From the NCBI RefSeq assembly GCF_000760035.1, contig NZ_JNAO01000008.1, positions 157,825 through 221,824 on the forward strand: 64,000 nt of DNA, read 5' to 3'. The DNA is from Prochlorococcus marinus str. MIT 9314 (GTDB lineage Bacteria; Cyanobacteriota; Cyanobacteriia; PCC-6307; Cyanobiaceae). A program made the translations under genes and the position numbers. The stretch's first letter is position 1. Every line of letters begins with the position of its first letter. Below are positions 9,864 through 19,533 of this stretch, piece after piece. A model generated the notes under the pieces. That model saw only the letters and a program-made list of their open reading frames with translations, searched no databases and was not told the origin of the DNA.

Positions 9864-10469
9864 ATGTCATCTCTAAGGCAATCTGAAATAAAAAGAAAAA
9901 CGAATGAAACAGATATTTCTGTATTTATAAACTTAGATGGAAATGGAATTTCTGAGATTGATACCGGAATACCATTCTTAGATCATATGCTTCATCAAAT
10001 ATCCAGTCATGGTTTGTTCGATTTAAAAATAAAAGCAATTGGAGATACCCATATTGATGATCACCATACAAATGAAGATGTAGGAATCGCATTAGGAAAA
10101 GCATTTTCAAAAGCCTTGGGAGAAAGAAAAGGAATAAGCAGATTTGGACATTTCTTTGCCCCATTAGATGAAGCATTAGTTCAAGTCACTTTAGACTGCT
10201 CTGGTAGACCGCATCTATCTTATGATCTTCAATTAAAAGCCCCTAGAATAGGAAATTATGATACTGAACTAGTAAGAGAGTTTTTTATTGCCTTTGTAAA
10301 TAACAGCGGTATTACTCTGCATATTAACCAAATACGAGGAAGTAATTCACATCACATAGTTGAGGCGTGCTTTAAAGCTTTTTCAAGAGCAATGAGAATG
10401 GCTACCGAGATAGATCCAAGAAGATCTGATTCAATTCCAAGCAGTAAAGGAATGTTAGAAAAACAATAA
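9864..10469 (+). CDS. hisB: Imidazoleglycerol-phosphate dehydratase
   Basis: HisB removes water from imidazole-glycerol phosphate to give imidazole-acetol phosphate in histidine synthesis. The 201-residue, single-function form is seen, as is usual in cyanobacteria and plants. The manganese-binding motifs are present: [23 protein letters not shown] and [14 protein letters not shown]. The start is ATG at 9864, 20 bases after fabI. No other histidine genes are nearby, consistent with the scattered his genes of cyanobacteria. Confidence 0.97.
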   Translation: MSSLRQSEIKRKTNETDISVFINLDGNGISEIDTGIPFLDHMLHQISSHGLFDLKIKAIGDTHIDDHHTNEDVGIALGKAFSKALGERKGISRFGHFFAPLDEALVQVTLDCSGRPHLSYDLQLKAPRIGNYDTELVREFFIAFVNNSGITLHINQIRGSNSHHIVEACFKAFSRAMRMATEIDPRRSDSIPSSKGMLEKQ

Positions 10470-10541
10470 AATAGGAATTTTTTCGAATCAGCCACAATTC
10501 TGTTGATTTTTGGCGAAAATAGATAAAGTGATTATTTTGTT

Positions 10542-12026
10542 GTGACTAATTTACAAGATAAAAAAATTAATAAATTCAATATTTTTAAAAAACAAGATTG
10601 GTCAAGTGCTTATCAAAATGTAAAAAATGAGCTAACTAAAGAGCCTCTAAAAATTAGTAAAGGTAATAATATTAAAAATTTAAATGGAACACTATTAAGA
10701 AATGGACCAGGAATATTAGAGAGAGGTGGACAATGGGTTCATCATCCATTTGATGGTGATGGGATGATAACATCCATAAAATTCGAAAATGGTCAGCCAT
10801 TCTTAACAAATAGATTTGTTAAAACTAAAGGCTATTTGGAAGAAGAAAAAATAGATAAATTTATTTATAGAGGTGTTTTTGGAACACAAAAAAATGGAGG
10901 AATTTTAAATAATGCATTAGATCTAAAATTCAAGAATATCGCTAATACACATGTCATTAAATTAGGAGATGAAATTCTCGCATTATGGGAAGCAGCAGGT
11001 CCACATGCAATGGATCCTGATAGTCTTGAAACTATTGGTTTAACAACATTAAAAGGAGTACTCAAGCCTAACGAAGCATTCAGTGCTCATCCCAAAACAG
11101 ACCTAAACTCAAATGCATCTTCAGAACTTTTAGTAACCTTTGGAGTACAAACCGGGCCAAAAAGTACCATTAGATTAATGGAATTTGATAATGCTGGTAC
11201 AAATTCTGGAGAGCTCATTTTTGACAGAAAAGATACCTTTAATGGCTTTGCATTCCTTCATGATTTCGCAATTACAACTAATTGGGCAATATTTTTACAG
11301 AATGCTATTGATTTCAATCCTCTTCCATTTGTAATGGGTCAAAGAGGAGCAGCACAATGTCTAAAGTCAAACCCAAATAAAAAGGCAAAGTTTTTCATTA
11401 TCCCCAGAGAAAGTGGATTGTTTAGAGGACAGCCTCCTTTAACAATAGATGCTCCAGAAGGATTCGTTTTTCATCATGTAAACGCATTTGAAAAAGATTC
11501 CAAAATCGTATTAGATAGTATTTTTTATGATGATTTCCCATCAGTTGGTCCAGACGAGAATTTTAGGGATATTGATTTTGATAAATATCCAGAAGGAAAA
11601 CTGAAAAGATCAATTATCAATCTAAAGACAAAAACTTGTGAACTTGAAACTTTCAGTGAACAATGTTGTGAATTTGCTGTTGTTAATCCTAAAAACTTAG
11701 GATTAAAAGCAACTTATAGTTGGATGGCAAGCACATCTCAAAAGCTGGGGAACGCTCCACTTCAAGCAATAAAAAAAATAAATTTAACTTCTAAGGAAGA
11801 GATTTTTTGGTTAGCAGGTCCAAGTGGATTTGTTAGTGAACCAATTATGGTTCCATCAGAAAACTCTTCAGAAGAAGATGAGGGATTTTTATTTTTACTT
11901 CTATGGAACGGAGAAAGGAGAGGAAGCGATTTAGTAATATTAGACGCAAAAGACTTAAAAGAATTAGCTATTTATGAATTACCCATTTCAATTCCTCATG
12001 GCCTTCATGGATCTTGGGTTAATTGA
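10542..12026 (+). CDS. Carotenoid cleavage oxygenase (RPE65/ACO family)
   Basis: A 494-residue non-haem iron oxygenase of the carotenoid cleavage family, nearly the same length as the Synechocystis apocarotenoid 15,15'-oxygenase. Four histidine regions that would hold the iron are present: H183 (SAHPK), H240 (FLHDF), H311/H312 (FHHVNAF) and H489 (GLHGSW). The N-terminal G-T-L-x-R-N-G-P signature is visible as GTLLRNGPG. It probably cleaves apocarotenoids to retinal-like products, but the substrate is not determined by sequence. The start is GTG at 10542. It ends two bases before the convergent rdgB stop. Confidence 0.92.
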   Translation: MTNLQDKKINKFNIFKKQDWSSAYQNVKNELTKEPLKISKGNNIKNLNGTLLRNGPGILERGGQWVHHPFDGDGMITSIKFENGQPFLTNRFVKTKGYLEEEKIDKFIYRGVFGTQKNGGILNNALDLKFKNIANTHVIKLGDEILALWEAAGPHAMDPDSLETIGLTTLKGVLKPNEAFSAHPKTDLNSNASSELLVTFGVQTGPKSTIRLMEFDNAGTNSGELIFDRKDTFNGFAFLHDFAITTNWAIFLQNAIDFNPLPFVMGQRGAAQCLKSNPNKKAKFFIIPRESGLFRGQPPLTIDAPEGFVFHHVNAFEKDSKIVLDSIFYDDFPSVGPDENFRDIDFDKYPEGKLKRSIINLKTKTCELETFSEQCCEFAVVNPKNLGLKATYSWMASTSQKLGNAPLQAIKKINLTSKEEIFWLAGPSGFVSEPIMVPSENSSEEDEGFLFLLLWNGERRGSDLVILDAKDLKELAIYELPISIPHGLHGSWVN

Positions 12027-12028
12027 AT

Positions 12029-12604
12029 TTAAGAAAAAATTTCAATTAAATCTGGAATAATTTTTTTTAATGCTTTACCTCTATGACTACAAGAGTCTTT
12101 AATATCATTATTCATTTCTGCGAAAGTTAATTTGGTAGAACTCTCCTCAAAAATTGGGTCATACCCAAAACCACTTTTTCCTCTTGGGTTTAAAATAATA
12201 TTGCCATGACATTTGGCATCAGATTCAATAATCACTTCACCATTTGGGGAACAAACACAAATATTAGCAATAAAGAAAGCACTTCTATTTTGAACACCAT
12301 CAAGTTCTCTTAATACTCGTTCAATTCTCTGCTGATCATTTTCTGCATATCTAGATGAGTAAATGCCAGGCTTACCACCTAGTGCTTCAATACAAATGCC
12401 TGAATCATCTGCTATTGAAAAATTATTCGTTTTTCTCGAAACTTCACTCGCTTTTTTAATTGCATTATCTCTAAATGTCAGTCCATCCTCTTCAACTTCT
12501 AATGATTCTGGCTGGAGTAACAATTTACAATTAACTCCAGCAAGCAATTTTTTATATTCTTCAATTTTACCTTTATTCTTACTCGCTAAAAATAAATTTT
12601 TCAT
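12029..12604 (-). CDS. rdgB: Non-canonical purine NTP pyrophosphatase (RdgB/HAM1)
   Basis: This enzyme hydrolyses dITP, XTP and ITP to monophosphates, keeping deaminated purines out of DNA and RNA. The 191-residue product has the family start LASKNKGKIEEYKKLL, the metal site EVEEDGLTF with FRDNAIKKA, the SIADDSGICIEALGGKPGIYSSR loop, and GKSGFGYDPIF. The ATG at 12604 is preferred because the family begins immediately before LASKNKGK; the frame is open 13 codons further upstream, but that extension would overlap the phosphohexomutase coding end. It begins two bases after that gene ends. Confidence 0.93.
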   Translation of the reverse strand: MKNLFLASKNKGKIEEYKKLLAGVNCKLLLQPESLEVEEDGLTFRDNAIKKASEVSRKTNNFSIADDSGICIEALGGKPGIYSSRYAENDQQRIERVLRELDGVQNRSAFFIANICVCSPNGEVIIESDAKCHGNIILNPRGKSGFGYDPIFEESSTKLTFAEMNNDIKDSCSHRGKALKKIIPDLIEIFS

Positions 12605-12606
12605 CC

Positions 12607-14061
12607 TTATTTTCCTGCCAAATTTATAAATTCTTGACCCCACTCTAATACCTCAATTAGATAAGATTCTTTTGGTGCTTCACAATATAACCTTAAAAGA
12701 GGTTCCGTTCCTGAAAACCTAAAAAGAAGCCAAAAATTTTTATCAATTCTCAACTTTATTCCATCGATCTTTGAGATACTTTTTAACTTGTGATTATTAA
12801 TATTCTCAGGAATATTATCTATAATAAATTCTTTTACGTTATTTTTTTCTGACTGATTTGGGAATTTAATATCAATTCTTTTATAAAAACTTGGCCCAAA
12901 ATCTTCTTGAATTTTATCTAAGGTTTCATATAAATATTGAGATTTTTCAGCAATTCCATTTAATAAAACCATCGCTGCATATAGAGCATCTCTTTCAGGC
13001 ATAAAGTCACCAAAACCAACTCCCCCAGATTCTTCTCCTCCAATAAATATTTTTTCTTTAATCATTTTTTCAGCAATATATTTAAAGCCAACTGGAAGTT
13101 CAAAAACATCTCTATTTTGACTCTCTGATATATTTTTAATAATATCTGAACCACTAACAGTCTTTAAAACTGGATAAGAATTATTTTTAATTTCGCCCAA
13201 ATAGCTAATAAAGTATGGGAGTAAATCTTGTGTACTAGAGTATCTTCCTTTTTCATCAATTGCCGCAATTCTATCACCATCACCATCAAATATAATTCCT
13301 AAAGTTTTCACTTCACTTGTTGAATTTTTCATCAGTGTTTGTTTTAGATCATCTGCATAATTCAAAAGAGGTTCAGGAGGTTTTCCTCCAAAAAAAGGAT
13401 CAGCATCTTCCCTGATTTCTGAAATAACTTCTAAATCATTAGAAGCAAAAATCTCAGCCATACAATTTGCAGCTGCACCATGCATAGAATCTACAAAAAT
13501 TCTCAAATTCATTTTCTTTAATGTCTTGGAAATATAGTCAATATCAAAAAGGGATTTAATTCTATCTAAGTGAAATTTCTTAATATCTACCAATTGATTA
13601 ACACCATCTATTTCTTCAATTGAATTTCCAAGCATTAATCTTTTTTCAACTTCAGTTGTAAAAGATTCGTCAACAGAACATCCATTAAAGCTCTTTATTT
13701 TCAGACCTAGCCAATTATATGGATTATGACTTGCTGTAATTACTAACGCACCGAGACAACCGACTTCTTTGGCATAGAAACTACAAGAGGGTGTTGTAAC
13801 AAAGCTATCAGATAAGATCGGTTCGAAACCACATCCCCTTACAAAAGGCACTACTTGCTTGGCGAATTCACAAGCCATAAATCTACGATCATATCCAATA
13901 ATAATTTTCTTTGAATTAACTTCTTTATAGTATTGATAATGCAACTCCTGACATGCAGCGACAACAACTCTTGAAAGATTTGACAGGTTAAAGTCAAAAC
14001 CAATAATTCCTCTCCAACCATCAGTTCCAAATTTTATTTTATTTAATTTATCAGCTCTCAA
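12607..14061 (-). CDS. Phosphoglucomutase/phosphomannomutase family protein
   Basis: A 484-residue alpha-D-phosphohexomutase. Its four-domain pattern is intact: KFGTDGWRGIIG at the N-terminus, the phosphoserine loop TASHNPYNWLGLK, the metal loop DGDGDRIAA, the sugar-binding loop GGEESGG and the phosphate-binding loop RFSGTEPLLRLY. It probably interconverts glucose-6-P and glucose-1-P or the mannose equivalents; specificity is not fixed by these motifs. A second phosphohexomutase, glmM, lies at 45.5 kb and is clearly distinct. The start is TTG at 14061. It is followed after two bases by rdgB on the same strand. Confidence 0.9.
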   Translation of the reverse strand: MRADKLNKIKFGTDGWRGIIGFDFNLSNLSRVVVAACQELHYQYYKEVNSKKIIIGYDRRFMACEFAKQVVPFVRGCGFEPILSDSFVTTPSCSFYAKEVGCLGALVITASHNPYNWLGLKIKSFNGCSVDESFTTEVEKRLMLGNSIEEIDGVNQLVDIKKFHLDRIKSLFDIDYISKTLKKMNLRIFVDSMHGAAANCMAEIFASNDLEVISEIREDADPFFGGKPPEPLLNYADDLKQTLMKNSTSEVKTLGIIFDGDGDRIAAIDEKGRYSSTQDLLPYFISYLGEIKNNSYPVLKTVSGSDIIKNISESQNRDVFELPVGFKYIAEKMIKEKIFIGGEESGGVGFGDFMPERDALYAAMVLLNGIAEKSQYLYETLDKIQEDFGPSFYKRIDIKFPNQSEKNNVKEFIIDNIPENINNHKLKSISKIDGIKLRIDKNFWLLFRFSGTEPLLRLYCEAPKESYLIEVLEWGQEFINLAGK

Positions 14062-14141
14062 ATTTCAAATTACCTTGATTTCTTTTAATTATCTATACTA
14101 ATTTATATGTGTAAATTTTAAAACCGCCCTTAAAAAATAAT

Positions 14142-15560
14142 TTGAATTCTCTTCATTTAAAAAGTTTTACAAGATGTAAAAGAAAAGCATGGCTCGATTT
14201 TAAGGGTAAAAAATCTTATGAAGTTTGGTCTCCCCATAAAGCTATAGATAAAATTAATCAGTTTCAAATTTTTTCTGAATTTTGTAATGGTGAAATATAT
14301 ACAGGATTAAAAGCCTGTGAAAATGGTTATCAAGGGGTAATTGGATTAAAAATCAAAGGGAACCTTTTCCAAAATATAAAAGCAGAGATACTTCCACAAT
14401 TACTTTTAAAGACTAAAGGTAAAAGTAAATGGGGACAATATAAATATTTACCTGCTGTTTATAAGTTAGGCCACAAAACAACTAAAGAACATTTATACGA
14501 CTTAGCTTTTTGTTCTATGCTTTTGGAATCTTTTCAAGAATCTAAAATTGAGAAAGGATTAGTAATTTCAACTTTTTATAAAAAAGTAAAAGTTGAAGAA
14601 ATTTATTTAAATAAAAAATTAAGAAAAAAAGTTTTAAATGTTTTATTAAATTTGAATGAATGCTTGGAGGGATCTATACCAGAAATAACTCAAGATAGAA
14701 AAAAATGTACTATTTGTTCCTGGCAAAAATTTTGTGACAAAGAAGCAAAAGAAAATGGATATCTAACAGATATAGATGGAATAGGGTCCAAAACGGCCTC
14801 GTTACTCAAAGCAAACGGAATAACTAATACCCAAACATTAGCCTCCTGTAGCGAAAAACAACTTGGAGAGAAATTATCTAAATTCAAAGATCAGAAATAT
14901 GAAAAAGCATCCATATTTGTAAAGCAAGCACAAGCATATATCTCTGGAGAACCATATTACATTTCTAATAAAAATAATACGGAAGATCTATTAGAAAAAA
15001 TATGTTCGGGATTTTATATATTTGATATTGAGTCAAATCCAGATGAAAAGCATGATTTTTTATATGGATTTTTAAAAGTAAATAATTTGTCTATAAAAAA
15101 AGAAGATCTTATTTATGAACCAATCTTAAATCTTAAAAACAATAAAGGAGAATATTACAGGCAAATTTTTGAAATACTTTTTTCACAAAAGGAATGGCCA
15201 GTTTTGCATTACGGAGAAACCGAAAAAATATCAATAATAAATATTGCTAAAGAACTAAATTTTAGTTTTGAAGAAATTAATTCACTTTCTTCCAGATTTG
15301 TTGACTTACATACCTTAATAAGAAAGTCTTGGATATTACCACTAAAAAACTATGGCTTAAAAACTATTTCTAATTGGCTTGGATTTGAATGGGCGCAGAA
15401 AAATGTAAGTGGCTCGAAAGCACTTTATTGGTGGATTCAATATCAAATTACAGAAAACCAAATATTTTTAAAGAAAATTATCCAATATAACAAAGATGAT
15501 TGTTTTGCTACTCTACAAATTGCAGAATATTTAATAAAAAATCGATTAAAGAAAAATTGA
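14142..15560 (+). CDS. TM0106-family RecB-like nuclease / DEDD exonuclease protein
   Basis: A 472-residue protein with the layout of TM0106-type putative nucleases. An N-terminal RecB-like domain (about 1-200) carries four cysteines in the iron-sulfur pattern of Cas4/AddB-like nucleases (C12, then C189, C192, C198). A helix-hairpin-helix follows at about 211-245 (IDGIGSKTASLLKANGI). The C-terminal half is an RNase H-like exonuclease domain with FDIES near 293, HYGETEK, and YNKDDC near 450, fitting the DEDDy pattern. In the RecB-like half the acidic residue I would expect before LLxK is glutamine (Q86), so that site may be inactive. No attached helicase is present. It starts with TTG at 14142 and ends in a 15-base tail overlap with ygfZ. 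Confidence 0.8.
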   Translation: MNSLHLKSFTRCKRKAWLDFKGKKSYEVWSPHKAIDKINQFQIFSEFCNGEIYTGLKACENGYQGVIGLKIKGNLFQNIKAEILPQLLLKTKGKSKWGQYKYLPAVYKLGHKTTKEHLYDLAFCSMLLESFQESKIEKGLVISTFYKKVKVEEIYLNKKLRKKVLNVLLNLNECLEGSIPEITQDRKKCTICSWQKFCDKEAKENGYLTDIDGIGSKTASLLKANGITNTQTLASCSEKQLGEKLSKFKDQKYEKASIFVKQAQAYISGEPYYISNKNNTEDLLEKICSGFYIFDIESNPDEKHDFLYGFLKVNNLSIKKEDLIYEPILNLKNNKGEYYRQIFEILFSQKEWPVLHYGETEKISIINIAKELNFSFEEINSLSSRFVDLHTLIRKSWILPLKNYGLKTISNWLGFEWAQKNVSGSKALYWWIQYQITENQIFLKKIIQYNKDDCFATLQIAEYLIKNRLKKN

Positions 15561-16382
15561 TCCTACAGATTTATTTATAATAATTTTTCCAAAAATTGCT
15601 GAAAAAAAATAACTTTCTTCCTCTAAATATTTTCTTTTTATCATAGCTAGACCTTTTATTTGACAATCTGATTTAAAAAAACTAGTTATTTTGCCCACAG
15701 AAATATCCTTGGCAGAATTTATATATAAATTTTTATCTTCTAAGTCTAAATTCAAATTAGATTCAATTGATTTCCAAATTCTTATTTCCTGTTTTAAAGA
15801 AGAAACATTATTTATTTTTGACATTGTTTCTTGTCCTAAATAACAACCTTTATTAAAATCTATAAGATCTTGTAATCCAAGCTCAAGAGGATTATTTTTT
15901 CCGTTTATTTCCATTTCTAATGAGGGTATTGCCTGATTAATCTTCCAAAGTTTTAAATCATTGGGATTTAGTAAATTTAGTTTATTTTTATATATTTCAA
16001 ATTCTTTATCTTCTGTTATGAAGAAAATAGGCTGGTAAGTTCTCCATGAACTAGATTCATCAATTTCCTGAATTCTATTTATCATGGAAGGCTCACTCAG
16101 AAGTACATCGTCCGCTGGAAAAATAATTTGATTAAAGTAATCAATTATTTCATTTGTGTTACCCGCCAAGATAATTACTTTTAAGCTTCTTTCAAAAAAA
16201 ATAATTTCAATTAATGACCTTAGAACTCCATTTGGAGTTAACCAACAAGTTTTGATTACTTTATTTTCTGAATTAAGAATATTACCAGTTGTTATTCCAT
16301 TCAAAAATTTTCTGGCATCTTTTCCAGTAATTGAAAAACAATCAAATTTTTCAAGCCAAAACTTTTTCTTTGTATCTTGCAT
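15546..16382 (-). CDS. ygfZ: YgfZ/GcvT-like folate-binding protein
   Basis: A 278-residue member of the GcvT-like family. The YgfZ signature is present as FNKGCYLGQET, containing the K-G-C-Y-x-G-Q-E core with its conserved cysteine. The N-terminal SITGKDARKFLNGITTGNI corresponds to the folate-binding start of the fold. YgfZ helps maintain or repair iron-sulfur clusters in a tetrahydrofolate-dependent way; it is not the glycine cleavage T protein, which is longer and lacks this motif. It lies 10 bases after pyrE on the same strand and overlaps the nuclease gene tail by 15 bases. Confidence 0.88.
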   Translation of the reverse strand: MQDTKKKFWLEKFDCFSITGKDARKFLNGITTGNILNSENKVIKTCWLTPNGVLRSLIEIIFFERSLKVIILAGNTNEIIDYFNQIIFPADDVLLSEPSMINRIQEIDESSSWRTYQPIFFITEDKEFEIYKNKLNLLNPNDLKLWKINQAIPSLEMEINGKNNPLELGLQDLIDFNKGCYLGQETMSKINNVSSLKQEIRIWKSIESNLNLDLEDKNLYINSAKDISVGKITSFFKSDCQIKGLAMIKRKYLEEESYFFSAIFGKIIINKSVGSIFL

Positions 16383-16392
16383 TTTGAAATAA

Positions 16393-16953
16393 TTATAAAA
16401 AGTCTTTTATTGTAAAAAGACTCTTTAATTTAACATTTTCATCTTCGAGGGCTTCTAATCCTCCTTCTTGCCTATCAACTATAGACAAAACTTCCTCAAC
16501 AACATAATTATTTTCTCGTAATTTTTTTATAGCTTTTATTACTGAACCAGCAGTTGTAACCACATCCTCTAAGACAGTTACCAAAGTTCCTTCTTCTAAT
16601 ATAGGGCCCTCTATTCCAGCTTTGGTACCATATTTTTTGATTTCTTTCCTAATTATTAAACCATCAAGCTCTAGTCCATTCAAAGCTGCTTTAACAATTA
16701 ATCCACTTACTAAAGGGTCTGCACCTAATGTCAATCCTGCTACAGCTTTTGACCTTGAGTCTTTTAAATCTAAAAATAATTCACTTATTAAGCTTAAGCC
16801 TTCGCCATTTAATGACACTGGTTTACAGTTCAAGTAATGACTGCTTTTTTTTCCTGAAGATAAAGTGAAGTTTCCTTTCTTGTAAGATTTTTCAATTAAC
16901 TGTTTTAACAATTTTGCTTTATTTAAATCATAATTATCCGAAAATTTGTCCAT
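16393..16953 (-). CDS. pyrE: Orotate phosphoribosyltransferase
   Basis: PyrE joins orotate to PRPP to give OMP in pyrimidine synthesis. The 186-residue product has the type I PRTase fold with the PRPP-binding motif [18 protein letters not shown], the flexible hood region with [16 protein letters not shown] near the start, and [16 protein letters not shown], which contributes the catalytic lysines. The start is ATG at 16953. ygfZ follows on the same strand after 10 bases. The other pyrimidine gene in the window, pyrB, lies near 54.4 kb. Confidence 0.95.
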   Translation of the reverse strand: MDKFSDNYDLNKAKLLKQLIEKSYKKGNFTLSSGKKSSHYLNCKPVSLNGEGLSLISELFLDLKDSRSKAVAGLTLGADPLVSGLIVKAALNGLELDGLIIRKEIKKYGTKAGIEGPILEEGTLVTVLEDVVTTAGSVIKAIKKLRENNYVVEEVLSIVDRQEGGLEALEDENVKLKSLFTIKDFL

Positions 16954-17092
16954 TAGTAAAAGTTTAATTTATATTTAAAGATTAGAAGAAAAAAAAGAAA
17001 TCTCACAAAAACTTCCTAATGAGGTGTTTTTTGAAATATTATTTTTATATTGTATATTTAAATTTAAAGTAATTAAATTTACAAATCTCATT

Positions 17093-17165
17093 GGGGGTGT
17101 AGCAATCTGGTGAATGCACCAAACTCATAATTTGGCTAAGGCGAGTTCGATCCTCGCCACCCCCA
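17093..17165 (+). tRNA. tRNA with CAU anticodon (probably elongator Met)
   Basis: A 73-base cloverleaf. The acceptor arm is GGGGGTG paired with CACCCCC plus discriminator A. The anticodon arm is CCAAA-CTCATAA-TTTGG, giving anticodon CAT. The T arm is GCGAG-TTCGATC-CTCGC. The D stem is short (GCA/TGC with an A-A mismatch). The G1-C72 pair and the lack of three G-C pairs in the anticodon stem argue against the initiator tRNA. Elongator methionine is most likely; an isoleucine tRNA with modified C34 cannot be excluded from sequence. The CCA end is not encoded. Confidence 0.93.
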
Positions 17166-17183
17166 TTATTCATTTGTCATTGA

Positions 17184-18452
17184 ATGAAAATAACTCTACT
17201 TTTATTTCTTTTATTTTTTCCAGCTTTTTTTGCAGCGAGTGAACTCTCTTTTTTATTAATAAGGCCAAGTAAAGTTTTAAGATTAATAGAAGAAAAAAAG
17301 AAAGGCGCATTTTCAATTTTAAAAATTCAGAAGCGATTTAGATCTTCCTTAATTGCTTCTCAATTTGGTGTAACAATTTCATTAATTGCAATTGGATGGC
17401 TCAGCAATAACCTGGCTAACGATTATTGGAAAAGAAATGTTCTGCCAAATAGATTTTATGATCTTCTATTATTTTTATTTGTTGTTTTAGTTGTTACTCT
17501 TGTTTCTGGACTAATTCCAAAAGCTTTAGTAATTAACAATCCAGAATCTGCCGCCTTAAGGTTAACTACAATATTCGATGCCGTGAGAAAAGCTATGAAT
17601 CCTATAGTGAAAACAATAGAATTCTTTGCTAGCGCCTGTTTAGGCTTGTTCAATTTAAATAACAAGTGGGATTCTTTAAACTCGGGCTTATCTGCTGGAG
17701 AATTAGAAACTCTTATAGAAACAGATAACGTAACAGGTTTAAAACCAGATGAGAAGAATATTCTTGAAGGAGTTTTTGCTTTAAAAGATACACAGGTTAA
17801 AGAGGTGATGATTCCAAGATCTGAAATGGTAACTTTGCCAAAAAATATAACCTTTTCAGAACTTATGAAACAAGTAGATAAAACTCGACATGCTCGCTTC
17901 TTTGTGATTGGCGAGTCTTTAGATGATGTATTAGGTGTATTAGATTTGCGTTATCTAGCTAAGCCAATATCAAAAGGTGAAATGGAAGCGGATACATTAT
18001 TAGAGCCCTTTCTTTTACCAGTAACCAAAATAATTGAAACATGTTCATTAGCAGAAATATTTCCAATAGTAAGAGACTACAATCCATTCTTACTAGTAGT
18101 TGATGAACACGGTGGGACTGAGGGACTTATAACTGCAGCTGATCTAAATGGCGAAATAGTTGGAGAGGAAATGCTTAATAATAGAATTTATTTAGACATG
18201 AGAATGTTAGATAATTTCTCTAAAAAATGGTCAATAGCTGGAAAATCAGAAATTGTTGAAATCAATAAAAAAATAGGATGTTCTATTCCAGAAGGTAATG
18301 ATTATCATACCCTCGCTGGATTTATGTTAGAAAAATTTCAAATGGTTCCAAAAATTGGAGACGTTTTAGATTTTAATAACATTAAATTTGAAGTTATTTC
18401 TATGTCAGGTCCAAAAATTGATCGTGTTAAAATAATTCTTCCCAATAGCTAA
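17184..18452 (+). CDS. CNNM/CorC (hemolysin-C-like) membrane protein with CBS domains
   Basis: A 422-residue protein with a DUF21 (CNNM) membrane domain (about 1-185, several hydrophobic helices beginning ITLLLFLLFFPAFFAASEL), a CBS pair (about 205-325, including VKEVMIPRSEMVTLP and LVVDEHGGTEGLITAADL), and a C-terminal CorC/HlyC domain (about 340-420). Family members are linked to Mg2+ or other divalent-cation transport and are often misnamed hemolysins. The start is ATG at 17184, 18 bases after the tRNA gene. The Gfo/Idh gene follows in the same direction after 50 bases. Confidence 0.88.
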   Translation: MKITLLLFLLFFPAFFAASELSFLLIRPSKVLRLIEEKKKGAFSILKIQKRFRSSLIASQFGVTISLIAIGWLSNNLANDYWKRNVLPNRFYDLLLFLFVVLVVTLVSGLIPKALVINNPESAALRLTTIFDAVRKAMNPIVKTIEFFASACLGLFNLNNKWDSLNSGLSAGELETLIETDNVTGLKPDEKNILEGVFALKDTQVKEVMIPRSEMVTLPKNITFSELMKQVDKTRHARFFVIGESLDDVLGVLDLRYLAKPISKGEMEADTLLEPFLLPVTKIIETCSLAEIFPIVRDYNPFLLVVDEHGGTEGLITAADLNGEIVGEEMLNNRIYLDMRMLDNFSKKWSIAGKSEIVEINKKIGCSIPEGNDYHTLAGFMLEKFQMVPKIGDVLDFNNIKFEVISMSGPKIDRVKIILPNS

Positions 18453-18502
18453 ATGTGACTCCCCATAGAGGATAATGATAATGAATATATGGATCTGAAA
18501 TT

Positions 18503-19507
18503 ATGCAACCAACCTCATCATCCGTAAAGGTTGGCGTCATAGGGATAGGAAATATGGGCTGGCATCATGCTCGAGTACTAAGTTTACTCAAAGATGCAAA
18601 TCTCATTGGAGTGGCAGATCCAAATGAGGAGAGAGGTAAATTAGCTATTGAGCAATTTCAATGTGAATGGTTCAAAGATTATAAGGACCTAATTCCAAAA
18701 GTTGATGCTATCTGTATCGCTGTCCCTACACTACTTCATCAAAAAGTAGGACTAGATTGTCTCAAGGGAGGTGCTAACGTTCTCATTGAAAAACCAATTG
18801 CAGCTAACGAGTTAGAAGCAAAATCTTTAATAGAGGCCGCTAATGCAAGTAACTGTCTATTACAAGTTGGGCATATTGAAAGATTTAATCCTGCTTTTAG
18901 AGAATTAAATAAAATAGTAAATAATGAAGAAATTGTTGTTTTAGAAGCAAGGAGGCACAGTCCTCATGCAGACAGAGCAAATGATGTATCTGTAGTAATG
19001 GATTTAATGATTCATGACATTGATCTTATTTTGGAGCTTGTAAACTCAAAAATACAAAAATTAGCGGCAGTTGGAGGAAGAAATAGCCAAGGATTAATAG
19101 ATTATGTCAATGCTACTTTAGTTTTTAAAAATAATGTTATCGCAAGCCTAACTGCAAGCAAAATGAGTCACAAAAAAATTAGAAGTTTAAGTGCTCACTG
19201 CCAAAATGGCCTAGTAGAAACTGATTTCTTAAATCATTCTTTACAAATCCATCGAAAGTCTCATGAATCATACACAGCAGAGCATGGAGAATTAGTTTAC
19301 AGAAATGATGGATATGTCGAAGAAGTTAGCACAACCTCCATTGAACCTCTATATGCAGAACTGGAGCATTTTCTTAAATGCGTTCAGGGCAAAGAAATAC
19401 CTGAGGTAGATGGTGAGCAAGCCTCAAGGGCATTAAAAATTGCTGATTTTATAGAAAGTGCTGTAGATAATTCTGGAGATGCGATTTTACTTGAAAATCC
19501 CTTCTAA
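18503..19507 (+). CDS. Gfo/Idh/MocA-family oxidoreductase
   Basis: A 334-residue NAD(P)-dependent dehydrogenase. The Rossmann motif VIGIGNMGWHHARVL lies near residues 12-26, the family E-K-P motif appears as VLIEKPIAA near 94-102, and GHIERFNPAF and MIHDIDLIL belong to the C-terminal substrate domain. Members oxidise sugars, inositols or related hydroxyl compounds, and some reduce UDP-sugars. The substrate is not evident and no sugar operon surrounds it. The start is ATG at 18503. Confidence 0.87.
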   Translation: MQPTSSSVKVGVIGIGNMGWHHARVLSLLKDANLIGVADPNEERGKLAIEQFQCEWFKDYKDLIPKVDAICIAVPTLLHQKVGLDCLKGGANVLIEKPIAANELEAKSLIEAANASNCLLQVGHIERFNPAFRELNKIVNNEEIVVLEARRHSPHADRANDVSVVMDLMIHDIDLILELVNSKIQKLAAVGGRNSQGLIDYVNATLVFKNNVIASLTASKMSHKKIRSLSAHCQNGLVETDFLNHSLQIHRKSHESYTAEHGELVYRNDGYVEEVSTTSIEPLYAELEHFLKCVQGKEIPEVDGEQASRALKIADFIESAVDNSGDAILLENPF

Positions 19508-19533
19508 TAAAAATAATCTAAACCAAAAGAATT

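Noticed and set aside
14142..15560. Cas4-like CRISPR gene because of the RecB fold with four cysteines
   Set aside because: There are no repeats or other cas genes nearby, and the helix-hairpin-helix plus exonuclease layout belongs to TM0106-type proteins.
17093..17183. tRNA genes as phage or island integration sites
   Set aside because: None of the three tRNA genes is followed by a repeated 3' fragment, integrase or change in gene type.
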